From CAVYWD01 sp963772225 (GTDB taxonomy: Bacteria; Myxococcota; Myxococcia; Myxococcales; UBA5297): a stretch of DNA of 64,000 bases. Shown here in pieces: positions 30,340 through 38,690 of this stretch. The stretch lies in contig CAVYWD010000005.1 in the NCBI GenBank assembly GCA_963772225.1, positions 563,147-627,146 of the forward strand, read 5' to 3'. The notes beneath the pieces were generated by a model that searched no databases, was not told where the DNA came from, and saw only the letters and a program-made list of their open reading frames with translations. The position numbers and the translations under genes are program-made. The stretch's first letter is position 1, and each line of letters starts with the position of its first letter.

Positions 30340-30624
30340 TCACGCCGCGAGGGCGCCGGCGGCGCGCTCGAAGGCCGCGACCAGCTCCGGCTCGGTCGCG
30401 AACTCGGTGCAGCGGTAGAGCTGGCGGTCGTCGTCCGGGTCGAGCAGGTCGGCCAGCCGAGAGGCGTTCACCTCCAGGAAGAGGCGCACGCGGCCGCGGC
30501 GCTCGGACCTCAGGGCGCGCAGCTCGGCGCGGTCGAAGTCGCGCTGGAGGAGGATTTGGGAGTTGGTCGGGGCCCGGAACGGGCCTTGAAAGGAGGTGCG
30601 GGCGAGAATGGGGGACTCGAACAT
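30340..30624 (-). CDS. Small hypothetical protein
   Basis: The 94-residue frame starts at ATG 30624, with GGAG 7 bp upstream. It begins MFESPILARTSFQG and has a charged middle (RAELRALRSERRGRVRLFLEV) and an acidic helix near the end (FATEPELVAAFERAAGAL). No domain is recognised and no signal peptide is visible. Codon use is consistent with neighbouring genes, which is the main reason to call it. It may be co-transcribed with the TPR-like gene downstream. Confidence 0.55.
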   Translation of the reverse strand: MFESPILARTSFQGPFRAPTNSQILLQRDFDRAELRALRSERRGRVRLFLEVNASRLADLLDPDDDRQLYRCTEFATEPELVAAFERAAGALAA

Positions 30625-30740
30625 GGGGTTCTCCGGGAAGCGGCGCGAGGGGGTTCGCGACAGGCCGAGAGACCCTAGCAAAGGGGTCTGACACGGCCTC
30701 GGCGCGTAGTCGAGCTCGGGCTCGAGCGGGCTCGAGCGGA

Positions 30741-30884
30741 TAGTCCCTTAGCGAGGAAATCTTGCGCAGGATGGCAAAGACTTCAGGTTTCAGACTCCGG
30801 GCCCCAGGAGCTGCAGTACCCGGAGCCTGGGGTCTGGAGCCTGGAGCCCTGGCAACCCTCGTTGGTTCCGGCTCGGCCGGGTTA
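30741..30884 (+). repeat. Dispersed hairpin repeat, copy 2
   Basis: This copy is in the forward orientation. It shares with the copies at 21451 and 50399 the blocks TAGTCCCTT, GGCAAAGACT, CTCCGGGCCCCAGGAGC around the centre, GGGTCTGGAGCCTGGAGCC, GGCAACCCTC and GGTTCCGGCTCGGCCGGG. It is the most diverged of the three in its first 60 bp. It fills most of the gap upstream of the beta-propeller lipoprotein gene. Confidence 0.85.
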
Positions 30885-30982
30885 GTGCAGGCGACACCAG
30901 GCTGGCGCTGCCGCCGCGAAAAGTGCCATTCTCACTCCGGTGCGCCTCCTGGATTCCCTTGATGAGGGCGCCTCAGGAAACC

Positions 30983-32020
30983 ATGCGAGAGAGGCTCCTG
31001 GCCTTCGCGGCGTCGGCGGTTCTCGGATGCCACGCGGGCCAACTCGCCCCGCCGACCTTGGAACCCCCTGGTCAGCTCACCGTCAGGCCGATTCCGCTGC
31101 CCGGAGCCACGAAGCCGGTCTCGCTCGACTACCTCGCCGTGGACCGGCGCGCGGGGCGCGTCTGGATTCCGGCCGGGGGCACGGGCAGCGTCGATGTTCT
31201 TGACGTCTCCACCGACAAGCTCCAGCGGGTCGAAGGCTTCGCGACCGCGGAGCGCGAGGCCCGGGGCTCGCGCCGGGTGTTGGGGCCGAGCTCGGCGACC
31301 GTGGGGGACGGGTTCGTCTACGTCGGCAACCGCGCGAACGCGGCGGTTTGCGCCGTCGACGCCCGGAAGCTCACCCTGGGGACCTGTTTGGAGCTCCCCT
31401 CGTCTCCCGATGGGCTGCTCTATGTCGCCGCGACCCAGGAAGTGTGGGTCACCACGCCCCGAGACAGGTCGATCGCCGTTCTGGATGCGAGCATTCCCGC
31501 CGCCCTGGCTTTGAAGAGCAGGGTCGCGCTGAACGGCGAGCCGGAGGGCTACGTCTACGACGAGACCCGCGGGCAATTCTTCACGAACCTCGAGGACCGA
31601 AACAGGACCTTGGCCATCGACGTCCGAACCAAGGCCGTGGTCTCCGACTGGGATGCGGGCTGCGGCGCGAGCGGGCCGCGCGGCTTGGCGGTCGACGCGG
31701 CGATGGGCTGGCTGTTCGTCGCCTGCACCGACGGCTTGAACCAGCTCGACCTGAATCACGGTGGCGCCAAGCTCGCCCGCCTCGAAACCGGCGAGGGCGT
31801 CGACAACATCGACTATCTCGAATCGCGCCGGCTCGTATTCGCCGCGGCGGGCAAGGCGGGCAGAATGACCGTCGCTCGCGCCGACGCGGGCCGGTTCTCG
31901 GTCGTCGCTACGGCGCCCCTGGCGAACGGAGCGCGCTCGGTCGTCGTCGATGCGCGAGGCGGCGCCTACGCCGTCGATCCCGCTCACGGGCAGGTGCTCG
32001 GCGTGTCGCCGCCTCCCTGA
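30983..32020 (+). CDS. Beta-propeller (YVTN/SMP30-like) lipoprotein
   Basis: ATG 30983 is favoured over two upstream in-frame ATGs because AGGAAA lies just upstream and it gives a lipoprotein signal, LLAFAASAVLGC. The 345-residue protein then shows repeating blades: LDYLAVDRRAGRVWIPAGG, GFVYVGNRANAAVCAVD, LLYVAATQEVWVTTP and LAVDAAMGWLFVACTDGLNQLDL. These are typical of YncE-type seven-bladed propellers. Such proteins bind ligands or cell-surface polymers, or have lost lactonase activity. No catalytic triad or metal site can be assigned. It is a single gene. Confidence 0.82.
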   Translation: MRERLLAFAASAVLGCHAGQLAPPTLEPPGQLTVRPIPLPGATKPVSLDYLAVDRRAGRVWIPAGGTGSVDVLDVSTDKLQRVEGFATAEREARGSRRVLGPSSATVGDGFVYVGNRANAAVCAVDARKLTLGTCLELPSSPDGLLYVAATQEVWVTTPRDRSIAVLDASIPAALALKSRVALNGEPEGYVYDETRGQFFTNLEDRNRTLAIDVRTKAVVSDWDAGCGASGPRGLAVDAAMGWLFVACTDGLNQLDLNHGGAKLARLETGEGVDNIDYLESRRLVFAAAGKAGRMTVARADAGRFSVVATAPLANGARSVVVDARGGAYAVDPAHGQVLGVSPPP

Positions 32021-32247
32021 CTGCCGAGCGGGACCGACGGGCCAGCTTCCGCGCGCCGCTGGATGCGTTGCTCCTTCGAACGAGAGCGATCAGCGCGGGC
32101 GCGAACCGCGGGCGCGCTCGCGTCGAGGGCGCAGCCTTGCGAGGGCGGTAGGGGTTGTCGAGGGGTCGATCTGCGCCGGCATGCCGCGACAGGGGACCTC
32201 GGAGCCTTGAAGAGAGCAAGGGGCGCTCGAAGCGAGGCCTTCCGGAA

Positions 32248-33180
32248 CTATTGGAAGCGCCAAAGGACCGAGACGCCGGCCCTCAGCGTGTGGATTGGGA
32301 TGGCTACGGCGAGCACCACCGTCCCCACGGGAGCGGCGTCGGGCAAGTCTTGCGTGGCGACGTCGACATTGAAGAACGGATCGAGCTCGAGCTGGCGCGT
32401 CAGCCGCAGACCAAAACCCAGAGTCAGCCCGAGCCTGGTGTAGGACTGCAACGAGTCGAAGTAGATCGTCCCGTCCTCGTAATAGGCGCTCCAATAAAGG
32501 CCCAGCCGCGCTCTGGGGTAGAGATTCACCTGCAGGGTGGCGCCCTCGCCGCTGCCGTGGAGGTTGTAGCCGCGAACGGTGAAGAGCATCGTGTCCGCGA
32601 GGAGCGCGCGGACGCTGAGCGCGATCCGCCCCCAGTCAGCGTTTTTGGGCAGGTCCCCCTTCCAGAATCGGCGCCACTGATAGTCGGCGGCCAAGCGGAC
32701 GGAGCCCAGCTGCACCGCCAATTCCACGTCGGGCTCGAGGAGGGTGTATTGGAACGGCGAGAACGCGCCCGCGGTCGCCGGCGCTTCGTCGACGCGCTCC
32801 GCGTGGAGGCCGGCGCCCAGGAACACGTTGGAGAACCAATGGCCGCCGAAGACCGTCGCTTCGAGCTCCTCGCCGTGGCTTGACGGGTTCTGATCGACGA
32901 ACCTCTGGAAGGCGTCGGCATGCGCCGACAGGCCGACCTCGTTTGGCCGTTGTTGGAATGTTTGGATCGCCAACGGCTTCCCGTCTTCCGCCAGGCCTCG
33001 CCCTGGCCAGAGTACGAACTCGAATTCGCCCCCGAGGAAGTTGGAGCGGAAGCGGCTCTGAAACCGCTCCGTGCTAGACGGCCCGGCTTCGACGTACCCG
33101 CGGTATGCGCCATCGACCCCCTGCCCCGCGGCCGAGCGCGCCCATAGGAGCGCGGCCAGCAGGGCCAGCCTCATCGACAT
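32248..33180 (-). CDS. Outer-membrane beta-barrel protein
   Basis: The 310-residue protein starts with a signal peptide (MSMRLALLAALLWARSAAGQ). It then consists of amphipathic beta strands with alternating aromatic residues (LGGEFEFVLWPG, LRAGVSVLWRFQ). It ends in Phe-Gln with an aromatic near the terminus, as outer-membrane barrels do. The central YQWRRFWKGDLPKN and GLYWSAYYEDGTIYFDSL segments look like strand-loop-strand units. The substrate is unknown. An ATG two codons further in is an equally possible start. The 227 bp downstream of it, up to the beta-propeller gene end, hold no recognisable feature. Confidence 0.78.
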   Translation of the reverse strand: MSMRLALLAALLWARSAAGQGVDGAYRGYVEAGPSSTERFQSRFRSNFLGGEFEFVLWPGRGLAEDGKPLAIQTFQQRPNEVGLSAHADAFQRFVDQNPSSHGEELEATVFGGHWFSNVFLGAGLHAERVDEAPATAGAFSPFQYTLLEPDVELAVQLGSVRLAADYQWRRFWKGDLPKNADWGRIALSVRALLADTMLFTVRGYNLHGSGEGATLQVNLYPRARLGLYWSAYYEDGTIYFDSLQSYTRLGLTLGFGLRLTRQLELDPFFNVDVATQDLPDAAPVGTVVLAVAIPIHTLRAGVSVLWRFQ

Positions 33181-33206
33181 GGTTGTCCTCCCGTACAGAG
33201 CGTATG

Positions 33207-33425
33207 CGCCAAGATGCGAACCGGACCTGCCGAGGAAAATACACGACTCCCGCCGTGCTCGACAGGCACGACTGCGAGGGACCGCGATGCTCCGGGCTGG
33301 ACGAAAACTCCACGACGACCGGAGGGGACCTGAAGGCCAGCGATATTCTCGAGCCCAACAAAGGCGTGGTGTATTGGGCTGCTTGTACGGTCAACCTGCC
33401 CAAACCGGCGGCGAACCAAAAATAG
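33207..33425 (+). CDS. Possible small Cys-containing protein (low confidence)
   Basis: A 72-residue frame starts at ATG 33207 and includes DRHDCEGPRCSGLDENS, then NKGVVYWAACTVNLPK. Third-position GC is about two thirds, moderately coding-like. There is no clear ribosome binding site, signal peptide or family match. It may be a fragment of a lost secreted protein. The rest of the gap from 33426 to 33672 shows nothing. Confidence 0.3.
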   Translation, partial: RQDANRTCRGKYTTPAVLDRHDCEGPRCSGLDENSTTTGGDLKASDILEPNKGVVYWAACTVNLPKPAANQK

Positions 33426-33672
33426 GGTGGTGACTGCCAGGAAAGGTCGGCGTGACGGCAGACGCGGGACGGCGAGCGTCTCGGAGCGTCGCCGGCCGCT
33501 GCTCCGACCTCCCCCGCCCGGCCGCGCGCGGGTCGAGCCGAGCGAGGCGCCTCGGGCCGAAGGCGGTTCCGTACGCCGCGCCGCGGCTCCAGGCGTGCGG
33601 CACTTGAGCGAGGAGCGACCGGCGGGCCGGCGCCCTGCGATCGACAAGCCGGGACCGCCTATACTCACCGGC

Positions 33673-34428
33673 ATGTCCGACCACGATCGCGAGCTGGCGC
33701 AGGACTTCGACGGCCAGGCCGAGCGGTTCGAGAAGGCCCCCGTCCAGAGCGACCCCGCCGCTCTGGTCCGGCTGGTGGAGTTCGCCGCGGTGCCTTCCGG
33801 CGCGACCGTCCTCGACGCCGGCTGCGGCCCGGGCCTGGTGTCGGAGGCGCTGCTCGCCGCGGGGTACCGCGTTCACGGCGTCGACCTCTCCGAGGAGATG
33901 GTGCTGCGCGCCCGGGCGCGGTGCGCGCGCTTCGGCGAGCGGGCGAGGTTCCACCGCGGCTCCGTCCTGGACCCATTCTCGACCGGGCCGTTCGACGCGG
34001 CGATCTCGCGCCTCGTCCTGCACCACACGCCCGACCCGCTCGCCTTCGTGCGCCGGCAGGTGGAGCTCGTCCGGCCCGGGGGCGTGGTCCTGGCGTCCGA
34101 CCACACCACCGACCCCGACCCGGCCGCGGCGGCGTGGCATCAGGAGGTCGAGCGCGCGCGGGATCGCACCCATACCCGCTGCCTGACCCCCGGCGAGCTG
34201 GTGGAGCTTCTGGCGCGGGCGGGCGCGCGCTCGCTCTCGATGGTGGAGGAGACCTTCACCCTCGACTTCGACGAGTGGTTCAATCGCGGGACGCCGGCGC
34301 GGAGCAAGGCGGAGGTGCGTGGGCTCCTGCTGGCGGGGCGCGCGCGGGGGTTCGAGCCGGAGCCGCGACCGGACGGGGGCATCGCCATTCGCGCGGTTCA
34401 TGCCCGCGCGCGCGGTGTGCGCGCCTGA
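33673..34428 (+). CDS. Class I SAM-dependent methyltransferase
   Basis: ATG 33673 gives 251 residues with no extension, the usual size. The SAM-binding motif I, VLDAGCGPG, is at residues 46-54, followed by HGVDLSEEMVLRAR (acidic motif II), FDAAISRLVLHHTPDP (motif IV) and LVRPGGVVLASDH (motif VI). It is closest in layout to UbiE/Methyltransf_11 enzymes. The C-terminus (FTLDFDEWFNRG) fits the group that methylates small molecules. The substrate is unknown, and neighbours give no pathway clue. Confidence 0.88.
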   Translation: MSDHDRELAQDFDGQAERFEKAPVQSDPAALVRLVEFAAVPSGATVLDAGCGPGLVSEALLAAGYRVHGVDLSEEMVLRARARCARFGERARFHRGSVLDPFSTGPFDAAISRLVLHHTPDPLAFVRRQVELVRPGGVVLASDHTTDPDPAAAAWHQEVERARDRTHTRCLTPGELVELLARAGARSLSMVEETFTLDFDEWFNRGTPARSKAEVRGLLLAGRARGFEPEPRPDGGIAIRAVHARARGVRA

Positions 34429-34460
34429 CGTGCGGTCTGGCGGGGTCGGGGGGACGGCTG

Positions 34461-35367
34461 CTAGAAGGGGAGCTTCTGCACCGACTCCTTCGCCTGGCGC
34501 CCGATGAGCTCGAGCTGAGCGTCGGTCAAGCGGAGCTCGGCGCGGGCGCGGGCCAGGGTGGCCTCGCCGCTCGCGTCCACGCGCTGGACCGGCTCCACCG
34601 CGAGGCCCGAGCGGTCCGCCGCGTCGCCCGCCAGGCAGACGACCGCTGAGAGCGGGTGAACGTACCCGTCGGCCAACAGCTGGTGATGATGGGACACGAC
34701 GTGCTGGACCTCGGGCGGCAGGTTCCAGATTCCCGCGACGAGCCCCGAGGCGTTCTCGTGGATGGCGTCGACGGCCGGCCACGCGTCCTGGAGCTCGGGC
34801 CGCGCCGCCCCGCGCCCGCCCTCGGCCAGGGCGATGAGGCTGCAGGCGATGCCCACGTCGTGTAGGAGGCCGCACAGGAAGGCGTAGTCCGCCTCCAGCG
34901 GCGTGAAGCGGCTGATCAGCCGAGACAGGTGCGCGGTCGCGACGCTGTGCCGGCGCAGCCGCTCCAGGGCCTGCGAGTAGCCCTGGACCTTGATGACCCT
35001 GGCCGCGAACGCCGCCTCCAGGACCACGTCGCGCATAACCTTGAGGCCCAGGCGGACGAGCGCCTGCTTGATGGAGCGAATGGGGCTCTGCCCCGCGTAC
35101 ACCGGGGAGCGGACCAGGCGGAGAATCCGCGCCGCGAGCAGCGGGTCCTTCTCCAAAAGGTCGGCGATTCTCGTCGACCGCGGCGTTGGGGTGCTGGGAG
35201 ACGGTGAGGAGCTGGAGCGCCACCAGCGGCAGGAGCGGCGGCTTGTAGCCGGGCGCCTCGAATGTCGACTTGAGCCGCGCCGCCAGCTCCGGCGCGGCCA
35301 CCAGCGCCTGGTCGATGGTGTGGGTGCCTTGGCCGTACCGGGGGTCGTTGCGCTTGACGCCGTCCAT
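34461..35367 (-). CDS. HDOD domain signalling protein, single-base frameshift
   Basis: The N-terminus from ATG 35367 reads TIDQALVAAPELAARLKSTF and LQLLTVSQHPNAAVDE. The rest is in another frame and begins IADLLEKDPLLAARILRLV, a typical HDOD start. Dropping one T from the TT at 35168-35169 (one A on the coding strand) restores VDEIADLL and one 301-residue protein. The HDOD core includes LCGLLHDVGIACSLIAL, IHENASGLVAGIWNLP and VSHHHQ. HDOD proteins resemble HD phosphodiesterases and usually act as regulators in stress, motility or cyclic-nucleotide circuits. It is convergent with the methyltransferase gene. Either a pseudogene or a sequence error. Confidence 0.82.
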
Positions 35368-35533
35368 GGCTCAGAGCCTCGCGCGAGGTCGCCGAGTCCC
35401 GCAACACCCGCCCGGCGCCGCCGCGCGGATCGGATTCGACCGCGCCCAGGTCCTCTCGCGAAAGCGGCGCGCCGAGAAACGGCTTGAGTAATTTGCACGC
35501 GTCAGGCCAAGGCGCGCGCCCGGCGAGCGGCCG

Positions 35534-36484
35534 TCAGCGAGGGCCCTGGGTGGAGGCGCCTGGGGCGGACAGCGCGCGCGTCTCTCCGATGCTCATCATC
35601 CAGAGCCTCTCGTCGCCCAGGCCCCGCGCCCGCCAGGCGGCGAGCAGCCGGCGCGGCGGCTCGCCCATGGGCTCGTCGGTGAGGCGGAAGGTGCCCCAGT
35701 GCATGGGCGCCAGGGCGCGCGCCCCGAGCGCGAGAAACGCCTCGACGGCCTCTTCGGGGTTCATGTGTTGCGGCTCCATGAACCAGCGCGGCTCATAGGC
35801 GCCGATGGGGAGGAGCGCGAGGTCCAGCGACCCTGTGCGCCGGCCGATCTCGGAGAAGCCGTCGAACAGGGCCGTGTCGCCGGAGTGGTAGAGCGCGCCC
35901 TCGGGGCCGCGCAGGACGAAGCCGCCCCAGAGCATGGCGTTCCGGTCCCACGGGTGGCGCATGGACCAGTGGCGCGCCGGGACCAGGGTGATGGAGAGCG
36001 CGCCCTCCCGATGTGTCTGCCACCAGTCGAGCTCGACGACGCGCGCGAAGCCCAGCTTCTTGAGCATCGCAGCGTGGCCCAGCGGTGCGACCGCCAGCGC
36101 CTTGGGCGCGAGGCGCCGCAGGGTCGGCGCGTCGAGGTGGTCGCGGTGGTTGTGGCTGATGAGCACGGCGTCCACGGGCGGCGCGGCCTCGAGGGGGACG
36201 CCCGGCGGGGCGCGCCGGCGCACCACCCCGGAGATCCGCTTCGACCAGAGGGGGTCGATGGCCACCGTGACGCCGCCGAGCCTCGCCAGGAAGCTCGCGT
36301 GCCCGACCCACGTCAGAGAGCTCTCGAGCGAGCGCAGCAGGGCGCCGTCGTTGGGGACGACCGGGGGTCGGTAGCCCGGCTCGGGGTCCTTTGGCACCCG
36401 GCCGGCGAGCCGGTCGAGCTGCCAGCGGAAGATGTCCTTCGGCCCTCGGGAAGGCCTCGTCGCTCGGTCGTCGAACTGGGCCAC
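35534..36484 (-). CDS. Metallo-beta-lactamase-fold hydrolase (NAPE-PLD/UlaG-like)
   Basis: The 316-residue protein has the MBL metal motif SHNHRDH with H111, H113, D115 and H116, a further His in ARHWSMRHPWDRN, Asp in HSGDTALFDGF and the last His in APMHWGTFRLTDEP. The WVGHASFLARLGGVTVAIDP opening and the RHPWDRN and MHWGTF segments are typical of the NAPE-phospholipase-D-like and YjaH/UlaG-like hydrolases. These cleave phosphodiester or lactone bonds. No signal peptide is present. It is divergent from the rubrerythrin-like gene at 36578. The substrate is unknown. Confidence 0.9.
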   Translation of the reverse strand: MAQFDDRATRPSRGPKDIFRWQLDRLAGRVPKDPEPGYRPPVVPNDGALLRSLESSLTWVGHASFLARLGGVTVAIDPLWSKRISGVVRRRAPPGVPLEAAPPVDAVLISHNHRDHLDAPTLRRLAPKALAVAPLGHAAMLKKLGFARVVELDWWQTHREGALSITLVPARHWSMRHPWDRNAMLWGGFVLRGPEGALYHSGDTALFDGFSEIGRRTGSLDLALLPIGAYEPRWFMEPQHMNPEEAVEAFLALGARALAPMHWGTFRLTDEPMGEPPRRLLAAWRARGLGDERLWMMSIGETRALSAPGASTQGPR

Positions 36485-36577
36485 GGCGTTTTCTCATTTT
36501 CAGGCGCGATGGAGGCGCGGACAGGGCCGAATCGTTAGAGATATCGAAAGCAACCCGTCAGCTGCGCGGAGGATGCG

Positions 36578-37093
36578 ATGAACCTGCAGGAAGCCATTGC
36601 AGTCGCCATCGACTTCGAGGTGAAGGTTCGCGACCACTATCACAAGGGGGCCGAGGAGGTTCGGGACGACGCGGGGCGCAAGCTCTTCGAGATCCTGAGC
36701 CGGGAAGAGCAGGGGCACGTCAATTTTCTCGCCCACGTCCTCTCGGAGCTGAAGCACACCGGCAAGGTGCCCAACGCGCCCATCCCCACCGTGCTGCCAC
36801 AGGGGGTCGACTGGGTCGAGCGCGCCCGGCAGAAGGTGCAGCAGATGCCGTACGTGCGCGAAGCCTCCGAGCACGAGCTGGAGCACCTGAAGGCGGCGCT
36901 GGCGCTGGAGCAGGAGGCCACGTCGTTCTACCGCCGCCTCGTCTCTGAGCTGCCGGAGGCGGACCGGGCGCTGTTCGAGGGCTTCCTGGGCCGCGAAGAC
37001 GGGCACCTCGGGCTGGTGCAGGCGCAGCTCAACTCGCTGCAGGGCCTGGGCGTCTACTTCGACATGATGGAGTTCAACCTCGAGGCGGGCTGA
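36578..37093 (+). CDS. Rubrerythrin-like ferritin-family protein
   Basis: The 171-residue protein is a four-helix bundle with two repeats of the di-iron pattern: DFEVKVRDHY (E14) with REEQGHVNFL (E44, H47), and ALEQEATSFY with GREDGHLGLV. It lacks the C-terminal rubredoxin domain, so electrons would have to come from elsewhere. Related proteins reduce peroxide or handle iron. GGAGG lies a few bases before the ATG. It is single and divergent from the MBL-fold gene. A 7-bp perfect hairpin, CGCCGGC/GCCGGCG, lies about 120 bp downstream (37214-37232) and could be a transcription stop, though it lacks a T-tract. Confidence 0.88.
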   Translation: MNLQEAIAVAIDFEVKVRDHYHKGAEEVRDDAGRKLFEILSREEQGHVNFLAHVLSELKHTGKVPNAPIPTVLPQGVDWVERARQKVQQMPYVREASEHELEHLKAALALEQEATSFYRRLVSELPEADRALFEGFLGREDGHLGLVQAQLNSLQGLGVYFDMMEFNLEAG

Positions 37094-37207
37094 GGGGCCG
37101 CGTCGGGATCTCGACTCGATTCGCTCCTGAAGGCTTCGCAGGTGGGCTCTGCCCATCTGCGAAATGATCTGAGTCGTTCATCGCCGCTGATCTCGAGCCG
37201 CTCGAGG

Positions 37208-37239
37208 GCGAGGCGCCGGCCTTGAGCCGGCGTCGCCGC
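37208..37239 (+). repeat. 32-bp direct repeat, left copy flanking the GGT remnant
   Basis: This 32-bp stretch begins GCGAGGCG and ends CGGCGTCGCCGC. It matches 38327-38358 at 29 of 32 positions in the same orientation. It contains the perfect hairpin CGCCGGC-CTTGA-GCCGGCG. Confidence 0.7.
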
Positions 37240-37293
37240 TTCGGCATCTGAACCGTGGAGGCTTCTGGCTCCGCCCACTACGAGGCTCTGGCC

Positions 37294-38318
37294 ATGGCGC
37301 ATCGCGGATTTCGTGATCTGTCGACGGCGGCCACGCCGTTTCACCCACGTCTGATCGGCGCGCATGGTGCCATCGCCGCGAACAGCTATCTCGCGGTGAG
37401 CGCAGGGATGGACCTCCTAAAAGCCGGAGCCAACGCGGTCGACGCGGCAGTCGCCGCGACCTTGGTGGAGGGCGTGGTCAATCCGCAGATGCACAGCCTC
37501 GGCGGAGAGTGCCCGATGCTCATCGCGCCGGCCGGCGCCTCCGCGGTGTATGCCGTCAACGGCAACACCGCCGCGCCCGATCGCGCGACGTCGGCGGAGT
37601 ACCGCCGGCGCGGGTTGAAGGACGTGCCCGACGAGGGGATTCTCGCAGCCGGCGTTCCAGCGGCGTTCGGCGCCCTATTGACCGCCCTTTCAAGGTTCGG
37701 GACTGCCGCCTTCTCCGAGGTCGTCAGCCCCGCCCTGGCCCTCGCGCGCGACGGTTTCCCGGTTTCCGTTGGCCTTCGACGCCAGCATAAGTTCGGACTC
37801 GTCGATCTGGCGGAGCGCTTCGCGCGTTGGCCCGCGAGCGCCCGATTGTACATGCCCGACGGACCATCATCCGAATGTTGTCGCGCCGAGGAAACGGCCC
37901 AGGACGACGCTCTCGCCATCCCTCGCCTTTCGCGGTCGGCGACCGTGGATGTCCTTCGGAACCATGTGGGGGGACCAGCAGGATCAATGGCAACTGCAGT
38001 TCTTCCTCAATCGAGTGCTGTTCGGCATGAGCATCCCCGAGGCCATCGAGGCGCCTCGGATGTCCTCGGAGCACTTCCCCGGCTTCTTTGCCCCCCACGA
38101 CTACGCGCTGCGACGCCTCCGCGTCGAGCCGCGAGTGGGCGGCGAGGTGGTTGAGGCTCTGCGGCGAATGGGTCACGACGTCGAATCTCGCGCCGGACTG
38201 GAGCGAGGGCTTTGTCTCGTGTGCCGAGGTCCACGAGGGAGACGCCCTGCTGGAAGCGGGGTTCGATCCGCGCGGCTCCAAGTCCGAGGTGTTCCCATCC
38301 TTTGCATTCGCCTGGTAG
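37294..38318 (+). pseudogene. Gamma-glutamyltransferase remnant with internal deletion and frameshifts
   Basis: The first part (ATG 37294 to about 37860) reads as the N-terminus of the GGT large subunit: GMDLLKAGANAVDAAVAATL, MHSLGGECPMLI, PGV-type GILAAGVPAAFGALL and ARLYMPDG. A different frame then gives the C-terminal small-subunit region, MSFGTMWGDQQDQWQLQFFL, then VLFGMSIPEAIEAPR. A third frame supplies the end, GDALLEAGFDPRGSKSEV. About 200 central residues are gone, including the catalytic Thr at the self-cleavage site, so no active enzyme is possible. Intact relatives are about 530-600 residues. A 32-bp direct repeat flanks the remnant. Confidence 0.85.
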
Positions 38319-38326
38319 CACGCCGA

Positions 38327-38358
38327 GCGAGGCGTTGGCCCTGAGCCGGCGTCGCCGC
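38327..38358 (+). repeat. 32-bp direct repeat, right copy flanking the GGT remnant
   Basis: This copy differs from 37208-37239 at three positions (CC to TT and T to C), which breaks the hairpin arm. The rest of the gap to 38690 is GC-rich with no gene I can support. Confidence 0.7.
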
Positions 38359-38690
38359 CCTCCGGCGGCTCCGCGCTCGAGCGCTCTGCGATCTTTCGCG
38401 GTCGCAGGCTCGCCCGCGATTCCGGGCGCTCGGCATGGAGCGCTGCTTGGGCGCGGCGCCTTCGAGGCCTTCGCCTTCCAGGCTGTTCAGCGCGCATGAC
38501 CCGATCGGCGCGGCGCCTCCTCCTCGATGCTCCGCTGTGTTCGCCATGAAAACATGTGGGGGCGGGTGTCAGCGTCCGCTCCTTGACAGAAGCGTGGCGA
38601 TCATCAAACTTCCCGAAAATCCCTCAACCCGCCGACGCCTCCGCGCGAAAACGCACAGGAGGGCGGCGCCCACGCTCCGTCGGAGGAGTC

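Noticed and set aside
33391..35367. Long minus-strand frame joining the HDOD N-terminus to sequence opposite the methyltransferase
   Set aside because: Only the first 65 residues are real HDOD sequence. The remainder is antisense to the HDOD core frame and the methyltransferase gene.
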